Assembly (NCBI RefSeq): GCF_000374025.1
Contig: NZ_KB893244.1
Coordinates: 124,001 to 188,000, forward strand
DNA length: 64,000 nt
DNA from: Spirosoma panaciterrae DSM 21099
Lineage (GTDB): Bacteria > Bacteroidota > Bacteroidia > Cytophagales > Spirosomataceae
Reading direction: 5' to 3'
Part shown: positions 16,050-24,496 of the stretch, in pieces
Position numbering within the stretch: position 1 is the stretch's first letter
Layout of the letters: every line of letters starts with the position of its first letter
The notes under the pieces: generated by a model
Seen by the model: the letters and a program-made list of their open reading frames with translations, nothing else
Database searches by the model: none
Told to the model about the DNA's origin: nothing
Program-made: the position numbers and the translations under genes

Positions 16050-17060
16050 TTGATGATGATTCGATATAAAACCATATTGGTAACAGGAGGAGCCGGTTTT
16101 ATTGGGTCTAACTTGTGTGAAGCCCTATTAGCGAAAGACAATAAGGTTATATGCCTGGATAATTTTTCTATAGGTAAGCGAGAGAATATCGATGGGTTTT
16201 TGAACCATCCTGATTTCAGCCTCATTGAAGGGGATATTCGAAACCTTGCTGATTGCCGAAACGCTGTCAAGGGGGTTGATTTTGTATTGCATCAGGCTGC
16301 TTTAGGATCAGTGCCCCGCTCAATTGCTGATCCTATTGCGACTAACTCCGTCAATGTTACAGGCTTTTTGAATATGCTGGTAGCTGCGAAGGACGCCGGA
16401 GCTAAGCGTTTTGTATACGCCTGTAGCTCATCAACCTATGGCGACTCGACGGTAATGCCTAAAAGAGAAGACGTAATTGGAAAGCCGCTATCACCCTACG
16501 CGGTGACGAAATATGTTAATGAACTTTATGCGGATGTATTTCATAAAACGTACGGGTTCAATACAATAGGATTGAGGTATTTCAATGTATTTGGGAAAAG
16601 ACAGGACCCCAACGGACCCTATGCAGCCGTGATACCTAAATTTATTACGCAGTTGATGAAGTATGAAGCACCTGTAATTAATGGTGACGGCGAACATTCG
16701 CGGGATTTTACATACGTGGCCAATGTCGTGCAAGCGAATCTTCTTGCTTTAACTTGTGAGCAGGAGAGTTTAAATACGATCTATAACATAGCGTATGGCG
16801 GGCGCATTACACTGAATGAGTTAGTGAGACATCTCAAAAATCAACTAGCTGATTACGATGCCGCCATCGCCAATATTGGCGTGATACATGGAAGTAATCG
16901 TTTAGGAGATATTCCTCATTCATTTGCTTCCATTGAAAAAGCAAAGCGTAATTTACATTATGAGCCTGCCTATACTGTAGAAGCGGGCTTGAAACAAACC
17001 GTGGAGTGGTACTGGCAACAACAATCAAAATTGGTAGAGGCTGGTAAAGGGGTACTTTAA
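16050..17060 (+). CDS. UDP-GlcNAc/UDP-GalNAc 4-epimerase (WbpP/TviC-type extended SDR)
   Basis: This 336-aa extended short-chain dehydrogenase has NAD motif GGAGFIGS (residues 12-19), the SSSTYGD segment and catalytic Tyr150/Lys154 in SPYAVTKYVNE. The RYFNVFGKRQDPNGPYAAVIP segment is typical of the WbpP/WbgU/TviC group, which interconverts UDP-GlcNAc and UDP-GalNAc or their acids. It follows the WbpB-like gene by 49 nt. With the WbpO/TviB-type dehydrogenase it could supply UDP-GalNAcA. Three Met codons in a row leave the exact start open. GC is slightly lower than in the genes before it. Confidence 0.9.
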   Translation: MMMIRYKTILVTGGAGFIGSNLCEALLAKDNKVICLDNFSIGKRENIDGFLNHPDFSLIEGDIRNLADCRNAVKGVDFVLHQAALGSVPRSIADPIATNSVNVTGFLNMLVAAKDAGAKRFVYACSSSTYGDSTVMPKREDVIGKPLSPYAVTKYVNELYADVFHKTYGFNTIGLRYFNVFGKRQDPNGPYAAVIPKFITQLMKYEAPVINGDGEHSRDFTYVANVVQANLLALTCEQESLNTIYNIAYGGRITLNELVRHLKNQLADYDAAIANIGVIHGSNRLGDIPHSFASIEKAKRNLHYEPAYTVEAGLKQTVEWYWQQQSKLVEAGKGVL

Positions 17061-17079
17061 ACTATAGTATTTTTTATAA

Positions 17080-17931
17080 ATGGTTGCCCAGAAAACAGAA
17101 TACGAAAATTCTATAGTACCCAAAGACAAGCTATTTGATTTACGATTACAAGAAATCTGGAATTATCGGGATCTTTTGGTCTTGTTTGTAAGAAGAGATT
17201 TCGTCGCCAAATACAAGCAGACCATTCTGGGGCCCGTGTGGTTTTTTATCCAGCCAATTTTCCAGACGGCGGTAATGGCTATTGTCTTTGGTGGAATGGC
17301 TAGACTGTCGACCGATGGCGTACCACCCATTCTGTTTTACCTGGCAGGCGTTACAGCCTGGAATTACTTTTCCAACTGCCTGCGGGCAACATCGAACACA
17401 TTTACTGCTAATGCGAACCTGTTTGGAAAAGTGTATTTTCCAAGAGCGGTAACTCCCTTATCTATTGTGATCAGTAACCTAATCCAATTTGGGATTGGGA
17501 TGGTGCTCTTCCTGCTTATTTATATCTTTTTTGTCATTACAGGAACAGCATTGCATCCCAGTATCACCCTACTTCTCTTGCCCTTGCTGATCGTTGTAAT
17601 GGGCTTTATGGGGCTAGGGCTCGGTATGCTCGTATCCGCCATGACCACCCGGTACCGGGATTTACAGTATCTGGTCGAATTTGGTGTGCAACTACTAATG
17701 TATGCTACCCCGGTGATCATTCCGTTATCGGCTATACCGGCTAAATACAAACCCATCATGCTGGTTAACCCCATGACGGGCGTGATCGAAACATTTAAGT
17801 ATGGTTTTTTCGGAGCGGGTACGTTTTCATGGCCGCTACTCAGCTATTCAATCGGATTTACTGTCATCGTATTTTTGATTGGGTTGGCTATCTTTAATAA
17901 AACTGAGAAAAACTTTATGGATACGGTGTAA
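17080..17931 (+). CDS. wzm: ABC-2 type polysaccharide exporter permease (Wzm)
   Basis: This 283-aa protein has a cytoplasmic N-terminus with the family segment DLVLFVRRDFVAKYKQT-like around residues 30-50 (LLVLFVRRDFVAKYKQ), then GPVWFFIQP. About six transmembrane helices follow, ending in NKTEKNFMDTV. This is the O-antigen/capsule ABC permease family. It pairs with the ATPase directly downstream (21-nt gap) and would move the finished polyprenyl-linked glycan across the inner membrane. No Wzx-type flippase was recognised in the locus, so this is the likely translocation route. Confidence 0.94.
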   Translation: MVAQKTEYENSIVPKDKLFDLRLQEIWNYRDLLVLFVRRDFVAKYKQTILGPVWFFIQPIFQTAVMAIVFGGMARLSTDGVPPILFYLAGVTAWNYFSNCLRATSNTFTANANLFGKVYFPRAVTPLSIVISNLIQFGIGMVLFLLIYIFFVITGTALHPSITLLLLPLLIVVMGFMGLGLGMLVSAMTTRYRDLQYLVEFGVQLLMYATPVIIPLSAIPAKYKPIMLVNPMTGVIETFKYGFFGAGTFSWPLLSYSIGFTVIVFLIGLAIFNKTEKNFMDTV

Positions 17932-17952
17932 ACCTATCCTGAAATTGCCTGT

Positions 17953-19233
17953 ATGAAGCCGATTATTCGCGTTGAAAACCTATCCAAACAGTATCGCCTG
18001 GGCGCTATTGGGACCAAAACGATCCGGGAGGATGTGCAACGATGGTGGCATCGTATTCAGGGTAAGGAAGACCCATATCTGAAAATTGGTGAAACGAACG
18101 ACCGGAGTAGTAAAGGGAATAGCGACTATGTGTGGGCGCTAAGAGACATTAATTTTGAGGTAATGCCCGGCGAGGTACTGGGTATTATTGGCAAAAATGG
18201 AGCAGGTAAATCAACACTACTAAAAATTCTTTCCAAAGTTACGGGGCCAACCACGGGACGCATTGACTTTAATGGCCGAATTGGAAGTTTACTGGAAGTT
18301 GGAACTGGCTTTCATCCTGACTTAACAGGGCGAGAGAATATATTTCTGAATGGTGCCATCCTGGGCATGACAAAACGTGAAATTCGGTCAAAACTAGATG
18401 AAATTATTGATTTCTCGGGTTGTGAACGGTATATAGATACCCCAGTTAAAAGGTATTCAAGTGGGATGACAGTGCGGTTAGGATTTGCAGTCGCAGCTCA
18501 CCTAGACCCAGAAATTCTAATAGTAGATGAAGTATTGGCCGTCGGGGATGATGAGTTCCAGAAAAAAGCTCTCGGCAAAATGCAAGAAATTAGTAAGAAC
18601 GAAGGGCGTACTGTTTTATTTGTTAGCCACAACATGATAAGTATTAAAAAACTATGTAATAGTGGCCTATTTTTAGAAAATGGTAATGTTTTAATGAGGG
18701 ATTCAATATCTAAAGTAGTAAATACTTATGAATATAAAAGTGCATCAATAGGTGAGATTGACCTAAGCTTAAGAAGTGATAGGAAAGGTTCTGGTAAAAT
18801 AAAAGTTATGAGTTGTAATTTATTGAATCGTTTTAATTATAAAACAACTAACATAGATTGCGGAGAAGTATTTTTGTTAGACTTGTCAGTAAAAAGTAAT
18901 TTAATGGAAACTAAATCGAAAAATATTGAAATAGCTGTTAATATTTGCCATATTGGAGGAGATAGGATAATACAATTAAGTAATCGCTTTTTAGGGCAAA
19001 ATATTTATTTAAATTCAGAGTTAACCAGAATACAATTTAGAATTGATAAATTTCCGTTGAACCCTGGTAAATATGCAATAAGAATATTTATTGCAAATAG
19101 TATAGAAATATTTGATTGGATAGATAATGTTTTAATTTTAAATGTTGAAGATGGAGATTTCTTTAAATCAGGATTTGTTGAGAATAGCTCAGTCTTTTTT
19201 GTTGATCATTCTATCAATATTATTAATAACTAA
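17953..19233 (+). CDS. wzt: ABC polysaccharide exporter ATPase with C-terminal recognition domain (Wzt)
   Basis: The 426-aa protein has an ATPase domain (residues 1 to about 250) with Walker A GKNGAGKST (about 80-88), signature YSSGMTVRLGFA (near 168) and Walker B ILIVDEVLAVGD. A C-terminal beta-sandwich-like Wzt_C segment (about 265-426) is the part known in O9a/O8-type exporters to bind the finished polymer end. The base composition changes abruptly near 18600. Sampled 60-base lines fall from about 55% GC at 18001 to about 30% at 18601, so the recognition domain matches the AT-rich genes downstream and not its own ATPase half. This suggests recombination within the gene. Confidence 0.94.
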   Translation: MKPIIRVENLSKQYRLGAIGTKTIREDVQRWWHRIQGKEDPYLKIGETNDRSSKGNSDYVWALRDINFEVMPGEVLGIIGKNGAGKSTLLKILSKVTGPTTGRIDFNGRIGSLLEVGTGFHPDLTGRENIFLNGAILGMTKREIRSKLDEIIDFSGCERYIDTPVKRYSSGMTVRLGFAVAAHLDPEILIVDEVLAVGDDEFQKKALGKMQEISKNEGRTVLFVSHNMISIKKLCNSGLFLENGNVLMRDSISKVVNTYEYKSASIGEIDLSLRSDRKGSGKIKVMSCNLLNRFNYKTTNIDCGEVFLLDLSVKSNLMETKSKNIEIAVNICHIGGDRIIQLSNRFLGQNIYLNSELTRIQFRIDKFPLNPGKYAIRIFIANSIEIFDWIDNVLILNVEDGDFFKSGFVENSSVFFVDHSINIINN

Positions 19234-19239
19234 TATAAA

Positions 19240-19887
19240 ATGAGAAGGAATAATGAAATAACAATTTTAGATTTTGACGCTGGTAACTTAAATGTATTAG
19301 TGAAAAAATTAGGAGATTTTGGCTTTAAAGCTCAGTATACAAATCAGATATCAAAACTTTCGGATGCAAATTTTTTATTAATTCCAGGTGTTGGTCATTT
19401 TAGAACAGCAATGAATAATTTAAAACGGAATAACATAATTGATATATTAAATAAAAAGGCTTTACTTGATAAAATCCCTATCATAGGTATATGTTTAGGA
19501 ATGCAATTATTTTCAAACTATAGTGAAGAAGGTAATTGTGAAGGGTTAGGATGGATTAGTGCAGAAACTAGGCTATTAAAATATAATGATAAAAGAATTA
19601 AAGTGCCACATATAGGTTGGAATAAAATTATTCCAACTCATAATAATAATTTTTATTCCTCCAATGAAATAAATCATGAATATTATTTTATACATTCATA
19701 CTATGTAAAGTGTAATCATGAAGAAAATGTATTAAGTTTTTCAAATTATGGAAATACTTTATTCTGTTCTTCTATTTTATATGATAATATTCTAGGCTTT
19801 CAATTCCATCCGGAAAAGAGCCAAAGAAAAGGTATGGAAATGCTTGTCAAAGCAATTAATTTTCAGATGGAAAAATATGCATTATAG
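19240..19887 (+). CDS. hisH: HisH-like glutamine amidotransferase for sugar acetamidino formation
   Basis: This 215-aa class I glutamine amidotransferase has nucleophile Cys85 in GICLGMQLF, and the His190/Glu192 pair in QFHPEKS. The LLIPGVGHFRTAM oxyanion segment is also present. It is HisH-like, but there are no other histidine genes here. It overlaps a HisF-like gene and is followed by a WbpG homologue, which is the hisH2-hisF2-wbpG arrangement of Pseudomonas O-antigen clusters. Its expected role is to release ammonia from glutamine and pass it through the HisF-like partner to the sugar amidotransferase. The gene is strongly AT-rich. Confidence 0.9.
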   Translation: MRRNNEITILDFDAGNLNVLVKKLGDFGFKAQYTNQISKLSDANFLLIPGVGHFRTAMNNLKRNNIIDILNKKALLDKIPIIGICLGMQLFSNYSEEGNCEGLGWISAETRLLKYNDKRIKVPHIGWNKIIPTHNNNFYSSNEINHEYYFIHSYYVKCNHEENVLSFSNYGNTLFCSSILYDNILGFQFHPEKSQRKGMEMLVKAINFQMEKYAL

Positions 19888-20617
19888 AGTTATTCCAACA
19901 TTATTATATAAAAACGATGGCCTTTATAAAGGCCATCGTTTTAAAAACCATGTCTATTTAGGTGATCCACAGAATGCTATAAGGATTTTTTCTGAAAAAG
20001 AAGTAGATGAATTAGTTTTGTTTGATATAAATGCAACTTTAGAGCAAAAGAAGCCTAATATTCAGTTCATTAATCGAGTTGCCGAAGAATGCTATATGCC
20101 ATTTGCAATAGGAGGTGGGATAAATAATTTAGATACAATACGTGATGTTTTAAGAGCAGGTGCAGAAAAGGTTATATTAAATACTAAAGCAGTTTCTGAC
20201 CCACAATTTATTAAGTTTGCAAGTGAGGAATATGGTAGGACTAGTATCGTAGTGGCCTTAGACTATAGGAAAAATTTCTTTGGAAAGAATATTGTGTACA
20301 CATATTCAGGAACTAGAAAAACTAGGTACGAATTAATTGATTTTGTTCGTATTGCTGAAGACATGGGGGCTGGGGAGCTTATACTAACATCGATTGATAG
20401 AGATGGGACAAGATCAGGGATAGATTTAGAAACTATTAAAAAAGTAAAAGATACTTTATCAATTCCTATAATAGCGTCTGGCGGGGTTGGTAATAGTGTA
20501 CACATAGAAGAAGCAGTTAAATTCGCAGATGTTTCAGCAGTAGCTGTTGGTACTTATTTTGTATTAAAAGGCAATCATAACTCGGTATTAATTACTTACC
20601 CAAAAGATTGGAAATGA
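19877..20617 (+). CDS. hisF: HisF-like ammonia-channel protein (sugar-modification paralogue)
   Basis: The ATG at 19877 (MHYRVIPTLLYKND) gives 246 aa and overlaps the hisH stop by 11 nt. It is a HisF-type beta/alpha barrel with AIGGGINNLDT, DRDGTRSGIDLE and IPIIASGGVGN phosphate-binding loops. In true HisF the first strand reads IPCLDVKDG with a catalytic Asp. Here the aligned residue is Leu10 (IPTLLYKND), while the second catalytic Asp is kept as Asp129 (VVALDYRK). Loss of one catalytic Asp argues against imidazole-glycerol-phosphate synthesis and fits a role as an ammonia conduit for WbpG. A perfect 32-bp palindrome lies within codons 12-22. Confidence 0.9.
   Translation: MHYRVIPTLLYKNDGLYKGHRFKNHVYLGDPQNAIRIFSEKEVDELVLFDINATLEQKKPNIQFINRVAEECYMPFAIGGGINNLDTIRDVLRAGAEKVILNTKAVSDPQFIKFASEEYGRTSIVVALDYRKNFFGKNIVYTYSGTRKTRYELIDFVRIAEDMGAGELILTSIDRDGTRSGIDLETIKKVKDTLSIPIIASGGVGNSVHIEEAVKFADVSAVAVGTYFVLKGNHNSVLITYPKDWK
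19911..19942. repeat. Perfect 32-bp palindrome inside the start of the hisF-like gene
   Basis: The half-site AAAACGATGGCCTTTA (19911-19926) is followed directly by its exact reverse complement (19927-19942). The transcript could form a hairpin of about 14 bp ending in TTTT, which resembles an intrinsic terminator inside the coding region, 24 nt after the hisH stop. Confidence 0.9.
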
Positions 20618-21771
20618 ATAATAACTATAGAATTTGTAATCAGTGTGTAATGGATACTTCAGATAATTATATAGTATTTGATGATAATGGTGTATGTAAT
20701 CATTGTCATAATTATGATTTAGTAGTTACAAATAATGTGATTCCCAAAGCCCAAAGGCAAGAGAAGATAGCTCACTTAATTAATAAAATAAAGCTGAGTG
20801 GTAAAGGCAATAAATATGATTGTATCGCAGGGCTTAGCGGTGGAATGGACAGTTCATATGTAATTTATTTAGCAAAAAAATTAGGGCTTCGAACATTAAT
20901 AGTTCATTTTGATAACGGTTGGGATTCTGAACTGGCAATAAAAAATATAGAAAATATTATTAATTATACAGGGTTTGACTATTACAACTACATTGTTGAT
21001 TGGGAAGAATTTAAAGATTTACAATTGTCTTACTTTAAAGCATCTGTTGTAGATGTAGAAATACCAACAGATATGGGTATATTCTCATTAATACCTAAAG
21101 TAGCAATTAAGTATAATATTAAATACATAATTTATGGGACTAATATTGAAACTGAAACAACAATGGGTACGGGCTGGAATTATACTAAAATGGACAGAGC
21201 TAATTTAGAAGCTATTCACAGAAAATATGGAACGAAAGAACTTAGAACTTTTCCAAACTATACATCATTTGATCAGTTACTTTTTAAAATAAAAGGTATA
21301 AAGCAAGTTAATATATTAAATTATGCCGAAACAAATTACGACGAAATAGCTAAAGTATTGTACAATGAATTTAAATGGAAAAACTACCCTGTTAAACATG
21401 GAGAGTCTATTTTTACAAAATTTTACCAATCCTATTACTTACCAAAAAAATTTGGAATCGACAAAAGAAGAGCCCATTTATCAGATTTAATAAACTCAGG
21501 ACAGAAAGAAAGACAACAGGCTTTAGAAATCTTGTCCAAAACCGTATATAGTTCTTTAAGTGAAGAAGAATATGAATATAAATATGTAATAAGAAAATTG
21601 GGGTTAACAGAAGAACAGTTTACTGATATAATGGAACGCCCTATAAATAAGCATGCTGATTTTTCTACAAATCAGCCGGTTAACAATATAACCGATAGAG
21701 TATTTTTAAAGATAAAAGATACAAAGATTCTAACTGCTATTCTTGGTAAAATATATAGAATATTTTCATAA
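20614..21771 (+). CDS. wbpG: WbpG-like N-acetyl sugar amidotransferase
   Basis: The ATG at 20614 overlaps the hisF stop as ATGA, giving 385 aa. An N-terminal zinc-site pattern CNQC (8-11) and CNHC (28-31) precedes a PP-loop ATP pyrophosphatase motif GLSGGMDSS (73-81). This combination is characteristic of WbpG-family N-acetyl sugar amidotransferases, which adenylate the 3-acetamido group and replace its oxygen with ammonia supplied by HisH/HisF. The product would be the acetamidino derivative of the diacetamido-uronic acid. The tight overlap of the three genes supports a complex. The gene is AT-rich. Confidence 0.92.
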   Translation: MNNNYRICNQCVMDTSDNYIVFDDNGVCNHCHNYDLVVTNNVIPKAQRQEKIAHLINKIKLSGKGNKYDCIAGLSGGMDSSYVIYLAKKLGLRTLIVHFDNGWDSELAIKNIENIINYTGFDYYNYIVDWEEFKDLQLSYFKASVVDVEIPTDMGIFSLIPKVAIKYNIKYIIYGTNIETETTMGTGWNYTKMDRANLEAIHRKYGTKELRTFPNYTSFDQLLFKIKGIKQVNILNYAETNYDEIAKVLYNEFKWKNYPVKHGESIFTKFYQSYYLPKKFGIDKRRAHLSDLINSGQKERQQALEILSKTVYSSLSEEEYEYKYVIRKLGLTEEQFTDIMERPINKHADFSTNQPVNNITDRVFLKIKDTKILTAILGKIYRIFS

Positions 21772-21822
21772 GCAAAGAACGATGTCAATTTTTCCTATCA
21801 AGCTGAAAGCTATCCTTAATAT

Positions 21823-22962
21823 ATGAATAATAAATTAAAGATTTTTAAGGCTTTTCCGGCATATAAAAGCTATTTGTCTAGTTTTTACCAAAAAAGAGGC
21901 AAATTAGAAATAGAACCATTTAATATTCAGAAGAAAGAGTTAATTGATGATGCATTTCCATGGATATTCTCTTGGTCTACAAATAATTTAGATGAAGATA
22001 TAGAAATATTTGAAACTGTACATAATTCTGAAAGCCTTCAGAAAAGTTGGAATGTAAAAAAAAAATATAGTGAGAAGTGGCAGCAAGAAATATTAATAGA
22101 CCAAATAAAAGCCTTTCAGCCTAATATTTGTATTATTTATCCACCAGATTTATTTAACAGTGAATTACTATATGAAATTAGAAGAGCTGTAAAGCATGAA
22201 ATAATTATTGCTGGTTACGATGGGATGAACCGTGAGAATGAAAAATTATATAAAGGTTATGACTTAATAATAACATGTTCAGACTTTATTAGCCAATATT
22301 ATAATATAAAAGGATTTTTAACTTATTCATTGGATTTTAGTTTTGATGATTCGATATTAAGTAGACTTAAGAAAACTAATAAAAAATTTAATTTAAGTTT
22401 CACAGGTTCTATTTATAATAATATTCATGATGATAGATATAAATTGATAAAATATTTGCTTACACGGACAGATGTTAATATTAGATCAGAATTTAATTAT
22501 GGAATTAACAACAGTTTAATATCAAAAGGGCAGCTGAAAAGATTAATAAAGAATAGAGATTTTGCAAACTATTGGGCTTTATGGCGTATACAGGAAAAGA
22601 ACCTAGGCCCTGTTTACGGACTTGATATGTATCAATTCTTAAAAGAATCTAAAGTTTGTTTAAATATGCATGGTGATCTTATAAAATTTGCTGCTAATGT
22701 TAGATTATATGAAATAACTGGAATTGGTTCCTGTATGATAACTGATTGGAAAAGCAATATCTCTACGTTATTTGAGCCAGACAAAGAAGTTATGACGTAT
22801 AGCTCATTTGAAGAGGCATATGACAAATCGAAATTTTTAATAAAGAATAATCAATATAGAGAGAATATGGCATTAGCTGCTCAGAAAAGAACATTAGAGA
22901 ATTATACTTATAGAAAACGCATGCCTGTTCTTTTTGAATTTTTAAAAAAACTATATAAATAG
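21823..22962 (+). CDS. CgeB-like glycosyltransferase
   Basis: This 379-aa protein has no signal peptide. Its C-terminal part (about 260-370) matches the CgeB/glycosyltransferase group 1_2 pattern: GLDMYQFLKESKVCLNMHGD, NVRLYEITGIGSCMITDW, then a repeated-hit region ending in NYTYRKRM. This is a GT-B fold type of nucleotide-sugar transferase. Donor and acceptor are unknown. A run of ten A bases at 22056-22065 encodes a Lys repeat. It follows the wbpG-like gene after 51 nt and is similarly AT-rich. Confidence 0.75.
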   Translation: MNNKLKIFKAFPAYKSYLSSFYQKRGKLEIEPFNIQKKELIDDAFPWIFSWSTNNLDEDIEIFETVHNSESLQKSWNVKKKYSEKWQQEILIDQIKAFQPNICIIYPPDLFNSELLYEIRRAVKHEIIIAGYDGMNRENEKLYKGYDLIITCSDFISQYYNIKGFLTYSLDFSFDDSILSRLKKTNKKFNLSFTGSIYNNIHDDRYKLIKYLLTRTDVNIRSEFNYGINNSLISKGQLKRLIKNRDFANYWALWRIQEKNLGPVYGLDMYQFLKESKVCLNMHGDLIKFAANVRLYEITGIGSCMITDWKSNISTLFEPDKEVMTYSSFEEAYDKSKFLIKNNQYRENMALAAQKRTLENYTYRKRMPVLFEFLKKLYK

Positions 22963-22985
22963 CTTTATAAAAGAATAAATTTGTT

Positions 22986-23648
22986 ATGGCAAAAACGATA
23001 AGAGCTTGGTTTTACAGATTTATTAAATATATTATACCAGAAATTAATATTTTAAAAAAAAATATACATTGGAATGAATTTGTAGATTATAAAGGTTTTT
23101 GTACTATAGATGAAAACGTTAAAATAAATTCGCCATATAATTTACAAAGTGTTACTATAGGTTCTTACACATATATAGATAGGAATTCATATATTTCAAA
23201 TACAGAAATTGGAAAGTTTTGTTCAATTGGTCCTAATTTAGTGTGTGGTTGGGGGATACATCCGACTAATGGAATTAGCACATCCCCTATGTTTTATTCA
23301 ACTAAGAAACAAAACGGGCTGACACTTTCTCCACGAGATAAAATTATAGAGAGGAAAAAAATTGTAATTGAGAATGATGTTTTTATTGGAGCTAATGTAA
23401 CTATTCTTGATGGTGTTACAATTGGGAATGGAGCTATAATTGGTGCTGGAGCAGTTGTATCAAAAAATATTCCACCCTATGCTATAGCTATAGGGGTACC
23501 CATTAATATTATTAAATTTAGATTTAGTGAAGATCATATTAAAGCTTTGTTAGAAATTCAATGGTGGAATTTTTCAATTGAAAAACTTAAACAAATAGAG
23601 GAGTTTTTTTTTGATCTAGATCAGTTTATTGAAAAATTTGATCAATAG
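22986..23648 (+). CDS. CatB-like hexapeptide O-acetyltransferase
   Basis: The 220-aa protein has a short N-terminal helical part, then hexapeptide repeats (VTIGSYTYIDRNSYISNTEIGKFCSIGPN in two pieces). A loop with GIHPTNGISTSPMFY carries the likely active-site His. The helix closes with VFIGANVTILDGVTIGNG and GAGAVVSKNIPPYAI. This is the xenobiotic-acyltransferase (CatB) type, which often O-acetylates capsule or O-antigen sugars. The C-terminal tail KALLEIQWWNFSIEKL is typical. The following glycosyltransferase gene overlaps its 3' end by 20 nt. Confidence 0.85.
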   Translation: MAKTIRAWFYRFIKYIIPEINILKKNIHWNEFVDYKGFCTIDENVKINSPYNLQSVTIGSYTYIDRNSYISNTEIGKFCSIGPNLVCGWGIHPTNGISTSPMFYSTKKQNGLTLSPRDKIIERKKIVIENDVFIGANVTILDGVTIGNGAIIGAGAVVSKNIPPYAIAIGVPINIIKFRFSEDHIKALLEIQWWNFSIEKLKQIEEFFFDLDQFIEKFDQ

Positions 23649-24468
23649 TCTTTCTATAATTACTGTTAATCTAAATAATGCTGAAGGTCTGCGAAAGACT
23701 ATTGAAAGTGTTTTAGTACAAAGTTTTATAAATTTTGAATATATTATTATTGACGGTGGAAGTACAGATTCTAGTATCGACGTAATTCAATATTATAGCA
23801 ACTCTATCCATTATTGGGTAAGCGAAAAAGATAATGGTATATACCATGCTATGAATAAAGGCATTCTTAGTGCCAAGGGTGAGTATCTCCTTTTTCTAAA
23901 CTCTGGTGATTATCTTTACACTACCAATACTCTTTCAGATGTTTTTTCTATCTACCACACTGAGGATTTTTTATGTGGAAGTTCTGTGATAAGTAAAGAT
24001 GATAAAGTCATTCATGTTACGAATCCGCCCGAAGTGCACACATTTTTAGCGTATTATAGAGCTACTATTTCTCATCAGGCAACTTTTATTAAGAGGTATT
24101 TGTTTAATCTATATGGGCTTTATAGAGAAGATTTTCGTTATAATTCAGACTGGGAATTTTGGATACGTACTATAATTCTACAAAATTGCTCAACTAGAAA
24201 GCTTTCAGTTGTTATTTGTAACTATGACCTTAATGGTGTATCTTCTATAAATAGTGAGTCTGAAGAATATAAAAGAGAAGTACAAGAGGTTTTGAGTATA
24301 CCTTTACTTCAAAAATTTGTACCTGATTATGAATCTCAATGGCAAAAGAAGAGAGAAATGGCTCCCCTTTATTGGGTTAAATCTAAAAAAGTACTATTTA
24401 AGCTAATCTCGTTTTTATACAAACTAGCTGGATACTATAATAAAGTAAAAAATAAGATATATTATTGA
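23629..24468 (+). CDS. Family 2 glycosyltransferase
   Basis: A TTG start at 23629 (or 23638) inside the end of the acetyltransferase gene gives up to 279 aa. No ATG lies near the conserved start SLSIITVNLNNAEGL, so a non-ATG start is likely. GT-A features are the IDGGSTDSS donor motif, DNGIYHAMNKG and LNSGD (DxD equivalent). It is closely similar in layout to the gene at 29394 (WVSEKDNGIYHAMNKGI versus WVSEPDRGIYHAMNKGI), so the two are paralogues. It probably adds one sugar of the repeat unit. Confidence 0.88.
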   Translation: MKNLINSLSIITVNLNNAEGLRKTIESVLVQSFINFEYIIIDGGSTDSSIDVIQYYSNSIHYWVSEKDNGIYHAMNKGILSAKGEYLLFLNSGDYLYTTNTLSDVFSIYHTEDFLCGSSVISKDDKVIHVTNPPEVHTFLAYYRATISHQATFIKRYLFNLYGLYREDFRYNSDWEFWIRTIILQNCSTRKLSVVICNYDLNGVSSINSESEEYKREVQEVLSIPLLQKFVPDYESQWQKKREMAPLYWVKSKKVLFKLISFLYKLAGYYNKVKNKIYY

Positions 24469-24496
24469 GAATATCATTTTATATTAAATTAATATA

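Noticed and set aside
19240-20617. Histidine biosynthesis genes
   Set aside because: HisH and HisF homologues are present, but with no other his genes, one catalytic Asp missing in HisF, and a WbpG-like gene directly coupled. Sugar amidination is the better explanation.
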